In this document: piece by piece, positions 1-10,083 of the stretch | How the letters are laid out: each line of letters starts with the position of its first letter | How positions within the stretch are numbered: the first letter of the stretch is position 1 | Source: Sequoia sempervirens | Taxonomy: Eukaryota; Streptophyta; Pinopsida; Cupressales; Cupressaceae | Direction of reading: 5' to 3' | NCBI GenBank assembly: GCA_007258455.2 | Contig: VDFB02270651.1 | Coordinates: 490,924,711-490,988,710, forward strand | Length of the DNA: 64,000 nucleotides | Program-made: the position numbers and the translations under genes | Notes under the pieces: generated by a model | The model's database searches: none | Seen by the model: only the letters and a program-made list of their open reading frames with translations | Told to the model about the DNA's origin: nothing

Positions 1-180
1 GTTGCAGCGGCTTCCAATTCTACTTTAATGAAAATCTTGGCGTGGGTTTCTGGTGATCTTTATTGTTGCATCAACTTTTCTAGGTGTGCTGATTGGCTGG
101 TGACATGTGTACTCTCTGGCCCAATGCTTGTTTGCTCCTTCATTCTCTATAAGAAGGATTTCAAGGCTAGAGGTGGGTAG
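1..180 (+). CDS. Terminal exon of an unidentified membrane protein gene (partial)
   Basis: The frame is open from base 1 to a TAG at 178-180, about 59 codons with no stop, and continues off the left edge. The peptide contains two hydrophobic stretches separated by a Cys-rich loop and ends in a basic tail (YKKDFKARGG), which looks like the C-terminus of a small membrane protein. The first seven bases (gttgcag) could equally be an intron acceptor, leaving the exon in the same frame. Downstream sequence behaves like a plant 3' UTR with an AATAAA. I do not recognise the family. Unlike the element ORFs nearby it has no internal stop, which favours a live host gene over a relic. It could still be a gene-fragment duplication. 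Confidence 0.5.
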   Translation, partial: VAAASNSTLMKILAWVSGDLYCCINFSRCADWLVTCVLSGPMLVCSFILYKKDFKARGG

Positions 181-430
181 CAAGTTAGATAAATTTTGTC
201 GAGTCTAGGTGAAGTTGCAGAGGAACTTGTAAAGTCTGATATTTTTCAGGAAGGATGCAATTTAGGTTTTGTGTCATTCTATTGCAGATCTTGAGTTCAT
301 GAGGATTTAATGTTGTATAACAGTACTAGCATTTGAGTTAAGAAGATAAATTCAGCTCATGTCTCTCCATTGTACTTGCATATCTGAACCTTGAATAAAA
401 TAACCAAGGGTTGTTTTCTCCATCTCATTG
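181..430 (+). other. Probable 3' UTR and poly(A) signal of the left-edge gene
   Basis: This stretch follows the stop codon at 178-180. It is T-rich, with TGTA/TTGTAT motifs of the far-upstream type, and has AATAAA at 394-399, about 215 bases past the stop. That spacing is ordinary for a plant mRNA end. The cleavage site itself cannot be read from sequence. Confidence 0.45.
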
Positions 431-1068
431 TTGTGGTGTGTATGATCCTTGTTTTGGCTTTAATTCAAAGAATTAATTAAAATGCTTGAATGGGATTATA
501 GGTAGATATGTATTGTATAAGGATTTGGTAAGTAGTATTTAGTTAGAATACATATTGATGAGATTGTGATGAAATATCATCAAGGATTTCATATGTTATG
601 TGTTAAATCTATCATATACCCTTAGATGCTTATAGATTTGACTCCTTCCCAATAGATATATGGCACTGGTCTAAGTTGTATTTACCTTATGATTCAGTAT
701 TTGCTTGTCTTTTCCTAGAGCTTACCACAAATTGAAAATCAATGATTATCTTACATTATGGTTGTGTTGTAGTTATCTCATGCTCCAAGTAGTTGATATT
801 TCTGATAAACAACCAATTTATTTTAGTCTTATCCTATTTTGTTGAGCTATTAAGTGAGATCATCTGCTATTATTAATGTTGTTTATAATAATGGTGCAAA
901 GGTTGTAAACACATTAAGGGATCACCCTCCTGGGTCTTGCAGAGCCCAAAGCATAGGAGGTTTCTTAAATTCCTTGTCAATTGGTCTAGGTCCTTCAAGT
1001 TTCCCTTGATTGGGATTGGCAGTTCCATAGGTAGATTAGAAGAAAAACCTGGTTATAGTGTAAAAAGA
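431..1068. other. Non-coding stretch, possibly the end of a degenerate LTR
   Basis: I see no supported gene. If the PBS-like motifs just downstream are genuine, the 3' part of this stretch would be a decayed 5' LTR. No matching 3' LTR was found in the window, so the LTR reading stays unproven. Confidence 0.2.
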
Positions 1069-1340
1069 AACCAACAAGATGGCATCTCCACTTGGGAATG
1101 CACTTACAAGTCCGATTGCAGATTGTCTTATCAAAGAGTCATTCCAATCTTGAGCTATTGTTTGTATTTGGAGGTTGAGAATTATTGTGACATCTCATTT
1201 TCCCATATGAGTAACCAACAAGATGGCGACTCTACTGGGGATAACTTTGAAATCTCCAATTGAAAACTGCTTAGTTATAGAGTCATATTATTGTTTGCCA
1301 TTTTGAATTTAGTTCAAATACTGAAGGATGTCAAGCGTGG
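1069..1340 (+). repeat. Tandem duplication carrying two PBS-like motifs (Tat/Ogre type)
   Basis: AACCAACAAGAT occurs identically at 1069-1080 and 1213-1224, period 144. Each copy runs into a related motif: TGGCATCTCCACTTGGGA at 1080-1097 and TGGCGACTCTACTGGGGA at 1224-1241. Further shared words (gagtcat, ttgtttg) follow in both units. TGGCGACTC... is the kind of sequence found immediately 3' of the 5' LTR in plant Tat/Ogre elements, where it serves as the primer binding site. A gag-like frame starts about 600 bases downstream on the same strand, which fits. The duplication of the site is unusual. Confidence 0.4.
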
Positions 1341-1859
1341 AGAAATATTTTTTGTAGTGAACCTGAGGATTTCTAGATTTGTGGTGCTCTACTGGTGGAA
1401 GGAACTTAGAAGTAAATTTACATGTGCAAGAACTTCCTACTGATTGAAGTTCAGTCCTCTACAAAGAGAGGTGGTGACTCTGTTAAAAGGACCTAATGAA
1501 GAGGTGATTATAGTTCAAGATCTACAATATTTCCAAAAAAATTGTAGCAGCTACAAAATTTCCAAGTATTCTTCACATGTTTGAACTCCTTAGGAAATAA
1601 CTTTGGTTCCCTTATTTAGTGAAATTAAGCACTACAATCAAGGGAGATTCAGTATTACAATTGATTAGTTGTCGAGGAAATAATTTTCATTTGCAAAATG
1701 TAAGGTTGTTTTAGTTCTCCCTCTACAAGCTATAGTATCATGCCTAGGACACAGCCTTGTCCTCATAGGAAGGTGTTTGATAATAAAAGATATAACCCTC
1801 TAGATTTTAGTAAAATCCAGGGTTATCTACATTTTTTTCCCAAGAAGAATTAATAAACA
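1341..1859 (+). other. Putative leader between primer site and gag remnant
   Basis: No gene is supported. A third weak echo of the primer-site motif (gaggtggtgactctg) lies near 1469. The stretch is best read as the untranslated leader of the gypsy remnant that follows. Confidence 0.2.
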
Positions 1860-3991
1860 TTTTCCTAAGTTTAGAGATGATTTTGAAGAATCAACATCAA
1901 AACATGTATAGTGTTTCATTCATTTGATGAAAGATTGTCAGATTGAAGAAGAAGATGTTATCATGAAATTTTTTGTAAGAACTTTAGAAGGTATAGCTGA
2001 AGGTTGGTTTACCTACTTACCAATGCATTCCATAGATTCATGGCATAGACTCAAAACATGTTTCCATGATACTTTTAAAGATGAGTCAATAGTGAATGAT
2101 GAATGCCTGTCTGAAGATAGAACTCTGCATACTCAAGAAGAATTTGAAGGGGACATTGCAAACAAGGTTGAGTCCAAATCATATATTGATGTGTTGTGTG
2201 ATATAGAAAGATTGGAGGATGAATCTATCTATGATTTTTCATGATAGATTTATGAAATTTCTGCTTGCTATACCAAAATTAGAAAGACCTGATGAATCAT
2301 TTTGCATTGATTTGTTTTGTGAAAAATATAAGCTAGGTTTGAGTACCATGCTAGTTCACTTGAGGCCCCCTAGCCTTAAATGCTTATATCAATGGCTTTC
2401 AATAATTGAGGAAATGATAGATAAATATGGAAGTCATCTCCTAACTCAAATATGTGATGGTACTTTTTCAAGATTTAGTCCAATGGATGCAGATGGTATA
2501 GTAGAAGACAAAAATGATAATGCATCATGTAGTGATGAGGATGTTGTTTCTGAACAACCTATAGAAGAAATATGTCCAAAAGAATATTGCAGCCATGATG
2601 GCCATGAACAGATAAATGAAAAATGTGAAATGTCTTCCATTTTATCTGAAAATACAGAAATAGAAAGCAAATTTTCTATAGCAAATGAAGGCTATAATGA
2701 TGCAAATGATACTAAGAGTGTTTTCTCCTCTATGGACTCTGAATACACAACTGAAGATCATGATGATTTTGATGATTTAGGTCTTCCTGATGAGAACAAT
2801 GGTGTTATAGATGGAAGTTTGCAATCAGCTAAAAAGCATCCTTGTTTAGGTGATCAAGAGGATTTCAAATCTATTTGCAACCCTTGTAAGCCCGATTCAT
2901 TTCAAGAGTGGGAGGTGGAATTGATCTCCTTGAATGAAAAGTATTCTAATGAAGATGATGACAATGTTTTTGAAGGCTTGCAAGAACAAGAAGATAATGG
3001 ATATGAATTGAGTATATTGTTTGAAGAAGACATGTGTGATCAACAGTATTGCAGTACACTTGGTTATGCCAATCTTTTGAGTGTATGTAGCATTGATGAG
3101 AGTTTTCATGATGAGGAAAAGGAGTCTGTAGATTTGAGGAATGCTTTTGAGAGCATCAGTGTATCACCTGCAAATGACAGAGTATGCATGGATTGTCAGA
3201 TAGAGCAATCATGTGTGAGAATTTTCCATGAAGAAACAAATGATGATTTTCTCTTTGATGGTGAGGAATGCAGCCCTGTTGATTGTTGCAGCAGTGTGAA
3301 CTAAGAGAAGGATACACATGCAGGAGATGTATTGAATGAATCAATACAAGTAGTTGATAATGATGAATAGGGAACCCCTATTTTTCTTGATGTTTTTCCT
3401 TCTTCTATCCCTTTTGCTACCTTTGAGGCCATAACTAAGTGTTTGCATGAGGATACAATTTCTGTAGATGTACATGAGAATGCAAATATAGAAGTAAACA
3501 TTGGTACAACTAGTTACAACTTTCATGATAAGTTTGCACATGAGGAACTTGATTGTGTCTATCATATTGATGCATATGAGGACCTTTTTCCTGGATCTGC
3601 AATTCATATTTCCACTCATGAGCAGTATGTTTTAGATTTTCATGTTGATGCAGTAGGGGATGATGTTGATTTTGATGCACCTTACATTGGTGAATGTGTC
3701 GTTGACACTCACTATGATGAATTCGTTGCAAATGAAGGTTTTGATTCACACGAACCTATTCTTGAAGCTTCCCTTCATGCTAAGACATTGAATGTTGATG
3801 ATCTTGTCTTTGAACTTGAGGTAGATAACATTGTTTGGGATGCTGGCATTTCTTCTGAATGCCATGATTTGAATGGAGATGAATGTATTGTGGGTGTTGA
3901 TAAGCCTGAATTTCAGATTCTTGAAACACATGGAAATGTGTTAGGGTTGTGTTGTTGGGATGAGGACAAGCTAACCAGTGATGCATTTTAG
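1860..3991 (+). pseudogene. Decayed gag of a Tat-like gypsy element, with acidic extension
   Basis: The N-terminal part (about 1880-2340) resembles the plant retrotransposon gag domain: a predicted-helical stretch with EEDVIMKFFVRTLEG followed by the W-F/L-P-x-x-S-I-x-S-W core typical of this family. An in-frame TAG near 1909 precedes the first usable ATG (1924), and a frameshift near 2220-2240 moves the reading to the next frame (2219-3304). After about residue 90 of that second frame the protein becomes very rich in Asp and Glu with Cys-containing blocks. A TAA at 3302 is followed by another acidic frame, 3443-3991. Gag normally forms the intracellular capsid of the element. Protease, RT and RNase H are absent downstream, so this copy is internally deleted or belongs to a gag-only non-autonomous family. 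Confidence 0.6.
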
Positions 3992-4255
3992 TTGGAGGAG
4001 ACACATATGAATGGAAAATCCTTGCTCAATGCACAAGAGGATTGCATGTTTTTTTTCAGCTGTGGTATCTCCTCTAAGCATGATCATTATGAGAGGGTTA
4101 GTGAATGTGGTCTTGATCACTATCCTCTTATGTTTCCACCTGATATAAAATTAGACAATGAAGAGAGTGGCAATGGTGAAACCTATTTGGTTTGCTACCA
4201 TGTGATGACAAAATTGAACAGAGCACAAGTTTTTACTCGCACAAAGGTAGCCTGA
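3992..4255 (+). pseudogene. Downstream acidic frame of the gag remnant
   Basis: An 87-codon frame follows directly after the stop at 3989-3991. It is acidic and Cys/His-containing, similar in composition to the preceding frames. It probably belongs to the same decayed element ORF; no domain is recognisable. Confidence 0.3.
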
Positions 4256-4383
4256 TACTTATGTTTATAGGGATGTAGTCACTTATGTTCTTGTGGTTTG
4301 ACAGTGGCAAGCATGAGCTGAGGGAGTTCAGTTCTTTTTGTAGAATTGTGTTTGATAGAGGTAAATGCTCACTCCACTTTTTC

Positions 4384-4490
4384 ATTTGGTGGCCTGGGGT
4401 CACCAAATGGATTTTGAAAAACAAGATATGATAGGGGACATTCTTGAACTGCCAGTTCATGGAAAATTCTTGAAGTTATACTTCACTTGA
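4384..4490 (+). pseudogene. C-terminal tail of a gypsy integrase/pol
   Basis: The last codons before a TGA at 4488-4490 read GDILELPVHGKFLKLYFT. The pattern L-P-V-x-G-x-x-L-K-x-Y/F is the usual end of pol in plant Tat-like gypsy elements, just past the integrase C-terminal domain. Catalytic parts of pol are missing between the gag remnant and this tail, so roughly 3-4 kb has been lost or was never present. Compare the intact-order Tat relic on the - strand, which ends with an equivalent NG-containing tail near 45264. Confidence 0.45.
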
Positions 4491-6245
4491 AGTATTCTTT
4501 TCCATGAGCAGTAGTTTAGGTTTGTATATTTTGTATATATTTTGTACATAGTTTGGGTTGTTTTGTCTGAACAATCCCTTTTTGGTCGTCTTTGCCTCTT
4601 GGTTTGTTCCACCTGAGATTCTGAATTCTCACGTCATTCCAGTGGAATGAGCGTCCCCAACTGGAGCCATTGTTGGAACTTCAGAAAAATTTCTCCTTGT
4701 GTTCCATTTCTGCCCTGCCTTCTATTATTGGTCTTTCATGGTGTCAAAATTTCTGAGGGTTGGGGTTTTAGCCCTATTTACATGTAAAAACCATGTATCT
4801 ATTTTAAGCTTTGCTTGAGTTCTATTTCGATGTTACTTTTTGAAGGATTTTAAAACATCTTATGCCTTGTTGGCTCATCTAGGCTTTGGCCCCTTTGATT
4901 TTAATTTTTGCTTCCTCCTCAGGTTTTATTTTCCTAAGTCTAGGCTGACCCCATGCTTCATCGTTTAAAAAAAATTTGTGTCATTGTTGTCACTTCTGCC
5001 TAGTAATGTCCCCTAGTCCTATTAATAATGTTATATTTTGCAGAAGCATGGAGTTCGTGTAGTTGTCAATCATTTGCCTTCGGATATCAACGGTTGCCTG
5101 CTATTGCACGATCGGGAGTTGCAACAACTTTAGTGACTGCGATATCACGGGCGGGCGCCATGTGTCCCATCTAGGGGATAAGGTTTGCTCAACCATTGAT
5201 CAACTGTCATTTGATCAACAGTCACCCACCATCACATGATCAAAATTTTACGATCGCAATATCACAAGTGATTGCCACGTGTCTCAACCGATGAAGCCGA
5301 AGAATGAAATGGCGGGTTACTAAAGTGCTTGTGATATGCACGTGCTTCAAATCGATGGAGATGCTATAATCTCAATGGAAAATCTGCTCGATGGTTATGG
5401 ATAGGGCCGATGGTTGTTTTGAAGGAACGTGATCATTGATGATTAAGATCGACGGTTGCCCATCATCATAATTCTATGAATTCCCATTGTTTTTGCTCCC
5501 TTGATTCCATATACACTCAAAAATTATTGCTTCTTTGATTAGTTCTATATCCATAGCCATGTTGCTTCACACCACACATCCACAATTATTGCCTGCTATG
5601 CTAGTGTGGCCTATGGGTGTCAATATGCCTAAAGATTTATAGACCTAACCTCTTCAACCTTTTCTTGCTCATTTTCCTTTCACTCTTGTGTAGGAAATGG
5701 GTTTGAGCCTCTACCACATACAACCAACTCCTCCTTAGGTTCCAAAGAAGATGGAAGAGTTGAGATTCATACTCTACATTTGTACCTAAGTCCACTTCAT
5801 GGATGTCTACTTGATCTTGTGTGGCACTATAGTTCATTCATACATATTTCTCAACCTTCATTGGTTCCCCATACTATGTAATACTTTGGAGTATTGTTTA
5901 ATTGTCTTGAACCAAAGCTTCATAAACTTCTTTTTTACATTAAGATTTAAAATTTCCAGAGTTTATAAAAAATCCTATCCAAGGACAATATTACACAAAG
6001 CATATTTTTCACGATTAAGTTTTTGAAAATTGCTTAGGTTGTGCAAATGTGCATGCTAGAGAAAACAGAGAAAGAAATATGAGAATGTGAGATTATAAGA
6101 AATCGCATTATTCAAGTTACAGTTTAGAAAGAGAATTAGCAACAAGATAAGCAATGACATAGCATAGTTAGTCGAAGTGGCATTATAGTTGCTTGTGGAA
6201 ATAATAAACCAATTCATAATGTTATTTATCTCAATGAAGAGCAAT
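4491..6245. other. Non-coding stretch, LTR-like in part
   Basis: No gene is supported. The part at about 5040-5480 is less AT-rich than its surroundings and holds a G-box-type ACGTG (near 5278) and several CGATC/GATCG words, resembling an LTR U3 promoter. No partner LTR was found. The remainder, including short frames at 5637-6244, shows nothing recognisable. Confidence 0.25.
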
Positions 6246-7022
6246 GGGTATGTGCAGGATCATGGTATGCCAAAAAGTGGCAATATTTGTAGGGTATGTG
6301 GCTGACGACTTTTTTTTCACCCAAAATTAATGAAACGAAAAGGGTTTTTAGAGGAGATTCTCATCTTTCCAAAAATATAAATTATGATTTAATTTGAATT
6401 TAATAAATAATTATTATTCATTTTCTATTATAATTACGACTAAAGTCGATCGATAGGCTGATTGAAAAACATCTATAACTTTCAAACGGTATCATATTTT
6501 TTGAATCCAAAACATGCGTCACATTATATGCTTTACATACTATAGGATTAAAAAGAAAAATTAAATTTCATGAATTTTTGACCAAGTTAAGGTGGTCGCA
6601 GACGAAGTTTTATATTTTCTAAAAGTTGTAATAAAAATTCATAATTAATTATTTACTTGGAAAAAATTACAAAAAAATATGCATCACATCCGAACATGAG
6701 TCCTCTACTTATATATAAAATCTTACAAAAAATATTATCATTTTATTATGGTTAGGGTGGTCAGACACACCTTATTTTTTCCCGAAATTTAAGTACTACG
6801 CATTGAAATTTCAAATTTTCACCAAATAAATTTTATTTATTTTTAAATAAACCTAGTATTTTAGAAACTACATTCAATTTTCTACAAATTCTATTCTTAC
6901 ATATTTTTGAAATAATATAGATAACTTATTCAAATATTTATGTCAAGTTTCCTAACACTGATTTTTCTGAATTTTTTGCCACTTAAGGGCCTGTTTGGCA
7001 TACCATGATCCTGCACATGCCC
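6246..7022 (+). mobile_element. TIR transposon family 1, copy A
   Basis: The element starts GGGTATGTGCAGGATCAT and ends with its inverted counterpart (ATGATCCTGCACATGCC). It is about 777 bp, AT-rich and has no coding capacity, so it is non-autonomous. Inside the left end a second copy of the terminal word (gggtatgtggctgacgac) occurs. Flanks CAAT (6242-6245) and CAAT (7023-7026) match as a 4-bp duplication if the right terminus is CC. Three further copies are in the window: B (inverted), C and D, aligned along most of their length. Mobilisation would need a transposase from elsewhere. Confidence 0.8.
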
Positions 7023-7272
7023 CAATATAAGGATTTATTTTGAGTTTACATGTATTACGCAGTTTCAACACTTACTACTAGTATATTTTGAAAACATAGT
7101 TTGGTTTTGTAACCATTTTGATTTATCATGTGACATCTAGTATTGAATTATCAATTAGCAGTAGTATTTTTTCATTAATTTTGTGTAATCTATAAATATT
7201 ATGGTTAATTTTTTATGTTTGACATAAAAAATTTATTGCATTTTATGTCTTTAGATGGCCATTCCTACCACA

Positions 7273-7510
7273 TCAAACTTGAAGTAAAAACATATTGAGG
7301 AACCATTGTACCTGATCCCTGTACCAATCTAGAAATAGGAGAAAAAAGTTTCTCTCATCCACAAACTTGAAATCATCACGTATATAGAGAAGGGCCCTTG
7401 ATATGACACCTGCACTCATATATGCACATATTCCTAGATTAATGTTCTCTTGTATTGTCACTACCATTATCATGTATAATTGAAAAAATCTGAAAAATGA
7501 GGTTTTAGTT
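7273..7510 (-). other. Unidentified open frame, possible old exon
   Basis: A 66-residue frame on the - strand (QENINLGICAYMSAGVISRA...) has protein-like composition and extends upstream to a pyrimidine tract ending in CAG near 7485-7490, which could be a splice acceptor. I recognise no family and see no second exon. It may be chance. Confidence 0.18.
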
Positions 7511-7632
7511 GAGGTAAGGATAAAAAAGTTGGCCCTAATATAAGTAGAAATGATTACATAGAAATTTCAAGTAACATTGAGGTTACAGTTAAGGTAAGGA
7601 TAAAAAAGTTGACCCTAATATAAGTAGAAGTG
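7499..7632. repeat. Short tandem duplication, period about 80 bp
   Basis: The words gaggtaaggataaaaaagtt and ccctaatataagtagaa occur in order at about 7512-7551 and again at about 7592-7631 with one or two mismatches. Confidence 0.6.
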
Positions 7633-7639
7633 AAAATAA

Positions 7640-9197
7640 TGTAAAGGTGGTTTTTGAGTCACCACTAGGGTATTGATTTTCATTTACCTTGCATACATAC
7701 CCTATCCTTTCCAAATTCAAACTTATGCCTTATGTAAAGAGTATAAGGACATAACAAGAATAGTACATGATATAATTACAGTAAAGAAGATAATAATGGC
7801 TGACACACCATTCAACAAAATAGAAATTTAGTCATTCTCAAAAAACCCTGAGAGACAAAAATCTAACTTGCAAACCATTCAATTGTGGATTCAAATACAA
7901 TAATTTACAAGCACATTACGCTTACAAGTGAATGATGAAAACACAATGTTGGATTCTCAAACCCTGAACTATCTTCTCATTAAATTTGAAAAGAAATGCA
8001 CTACATTGGCTCAAAATTGGAACTAATTTATCACTCACACTCCAACCTTTATTTTATAGATGAAGAAGGCTAGGATCTAAAATTGTGGCCTACCTTCCAT
8101 GAGTCAAATTGCCTAAAATATGCACTTTACTTGAAAATAGAACTGTAGCTAAAGATGGTGCCTAGTTAAATTTGAAAAAGCTAACTACTAAATATAAAAT
8201 AGCAAGAAGTGAATAAACATAATCAAATCTTATAATTCCAAATCTAGAACAACATGCAATCCTCTAGTGGCTTATCTTACATAACTGAAAAATCTAAAAA
8301 GAATTCTACTTCTAGAAGAGGATGAGGCTAGCATATGCAATGATGCATACTTGCATGTGCCCTATTCATGTTGATCTCTCAATTGCACATAGGAGAAAGG
8401 ACTTTGTGCTACTACTTTGGATCCATTCAAGTATGTTGTTACTAAAATGTAGCTCTTCTGAGAATAAAATGGACTACGTGAATAGGTGAAAACTCTTAAT
8501 ACTCCCCCTTGCAAGGATGAAATTATTCACCAAGCCAAGATACTATCACAACATCTTGAACTTCTCTTTTTCTAGGAGCACCATCATCATGTTAACCATT
8601 TGTGAACAAGAAGAAATATAATCATGGATCACCACTCCATTTTGTACTTTGAAATTTCTTTAGAGTCTTCAAGTTGAGAATAACCAAGTTGATAGAAATT
8701 AATATAAGCATTATATTAATTTCCAAGACTCATACCAATATTATTGAAAGAAAAAAATAAATGTTCAAACATATGTTCAAACAATGACAATGGGCTATTG
8801 ACTCCCCCTACAAAGGATACGTCTATAAAAAATTTCTCCTTCATGCATACCAATTTACATGAAGTTAAATATCATTGCATGTAGCTAGATTGAAGGGCAT
8901 AAAATGGTACATTTTTTTGTGTGTAGGAGATAGATCGCATCCACAAACATGGAAGAGCTATGAAAAATTGGAGAAATTGGCTTGGAAAATGAAGGCGGCA
9001 GGGTATTTCTAGATTCAAGGCTTTTACTTAATGCTATGGAATAGAAGAAAAAAGAATCATTTATTTGCCACCATAGTGAAAAGTTAGGAATTGCATTTGG
9101 TTTATTAAAAATTTCCCTTGGTACAACTATTAGAGTTGTTAGGAACCTTCAAGTATGTTATGATTTTCACAATGTATCTAAATTCATCACCAAGATT
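7640..9197. other. Anonymous non-coding DNA
   Basis: No supported gene, RNA or mobile element. AT-rich with short frames only. The phrase 'aactcttaatactccccct' at about 8488-8506 recalls retroelement flanks but is not enough to call one. Confidence 0.3.
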
Positions 9198-9390
9198 GTT
9201 GCAAGAGAAATTGTTTTGAGAGATGTGAACCATTTCCATCATTTTAAATAGAGACAATGTTCTTGTGGAAAATATTGGTGATGCTAAATGAAACACTCTG
9301 AAAAATAGGCTTGCACTATAATAATGTGTACTACATTAGATATCTAGTAATAATGAAGGGACATCCATCAAAGAATAACAACAGGTATTT
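9198..9390. repeat. Dispersed repeat pair, copy 1
   Basis: About 190 bp here (from gttgcaagagaaattg to ataacaacagg) aligns in the same orientation with 15384-15575 with scattered substitutions. Homology stops sharply on both sides of each copy. With about 6 kb between them they could be remnants of one element's direct repeats or two independent insertions. No TG...CA ends or primer site were found. Confidence 0.6.
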
Positions 9391-9769
9391 CTAGAATATT
9401 TCTTATTTTTTCTGCCAACTAGATTCACCATGGACCATGATCTTCATGGTCATCATGAAGACCTCCATACATGAAGAGTGAAAAGGGAGATAGTGCAAAT
9501 ATTCTACAAGCTATTTCTATATTTGGAGTCTTAGCTGGATATGATTAGTGTTACCAATTTTTGTCTCAGCTCAATTGGTGGAGTTGGCTGATTGTTATTT
9601 GACATAAAGTGAAATTGCAGATTGAATTGCAAATGTTGTTTCACATTATTGTCATTATGAAATTGAGTAATGGTTATGCATTTTTTAAAAAGAAATGGAG
9701 TTTTCAAAATTCCATTTAGATGTTCCAGAAATGGCAGAAATACGAAATTGAACAAATAAGCAAAATAGC
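9391..9769. other. Anonymous non-coding DNA
   Basis: Nothing is supported on either strand. It lies just beyond the inferred poly(A) region of the possible - strand gene end. Confidence 0.3.
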
Positions 9770-10020
9770 ATTTCAAATGCTTTCATTTATTTCAAAAAGA
9801 ACTCATATTTTTTACAAGGCTTCATTTGATTTCACAATCTGAATGATATTACAACATTGCATGTAAATGCATTTTCTTTTCAATTGAAAATTAGAATTGA
9901 AATCAAAGATCCACACAAGCCATGGATATAACTGTTACAACACATTGCTAATAGAACATTGCACTACAAGAGATGCAGAAAGGAAAACACATAAGTGAAG
10001 ACATAATCATCATTGCCTGA
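9770..10020 (-). other. Possible 3' UTR with poly(A) signal, - strand
   Basis: On the - strand this follows a TAA at 10021-10023. It is T-rich with several TTGTAA/TTGTA words and has AATAAA (plus-strand TTTATT at 9786-9791) about 230 bases after the stop. This is the same organisation as the left-edge gene's 3' UTR. Confidence 0.3.
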
Positions 10021-10073
10021 TTATTGACGTTTGATGTTGAATGGTGTACCTTGTCTTCTCGAGCTCTGTTGAC
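10021..10073 (-). CDS. Candidate terminal exon of an unidentified gene
   Basis: On the - strand a pyrimidine tract ending CTTTTTTTAG (10074-10083) would be a good splice acceptor. The 53 bases after it read QQSSRRQGTPFNIKRQ followed by TAA, then a plausible 3' UTR with AATAAA. No upstream exon could be identified with confidence in 10.1-14.7 kb, though conifer-type introns can be long. The two 'agcttaccc' sites at 13031 and 13228, which read as G|GTAAGC donors on -, lie in an old duplication and are not supported further. The family is unknown. The call rests only on signal arrangement. Confidence 0.28.
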
Positions 10074-10083
10074 CTAAAAAAGG

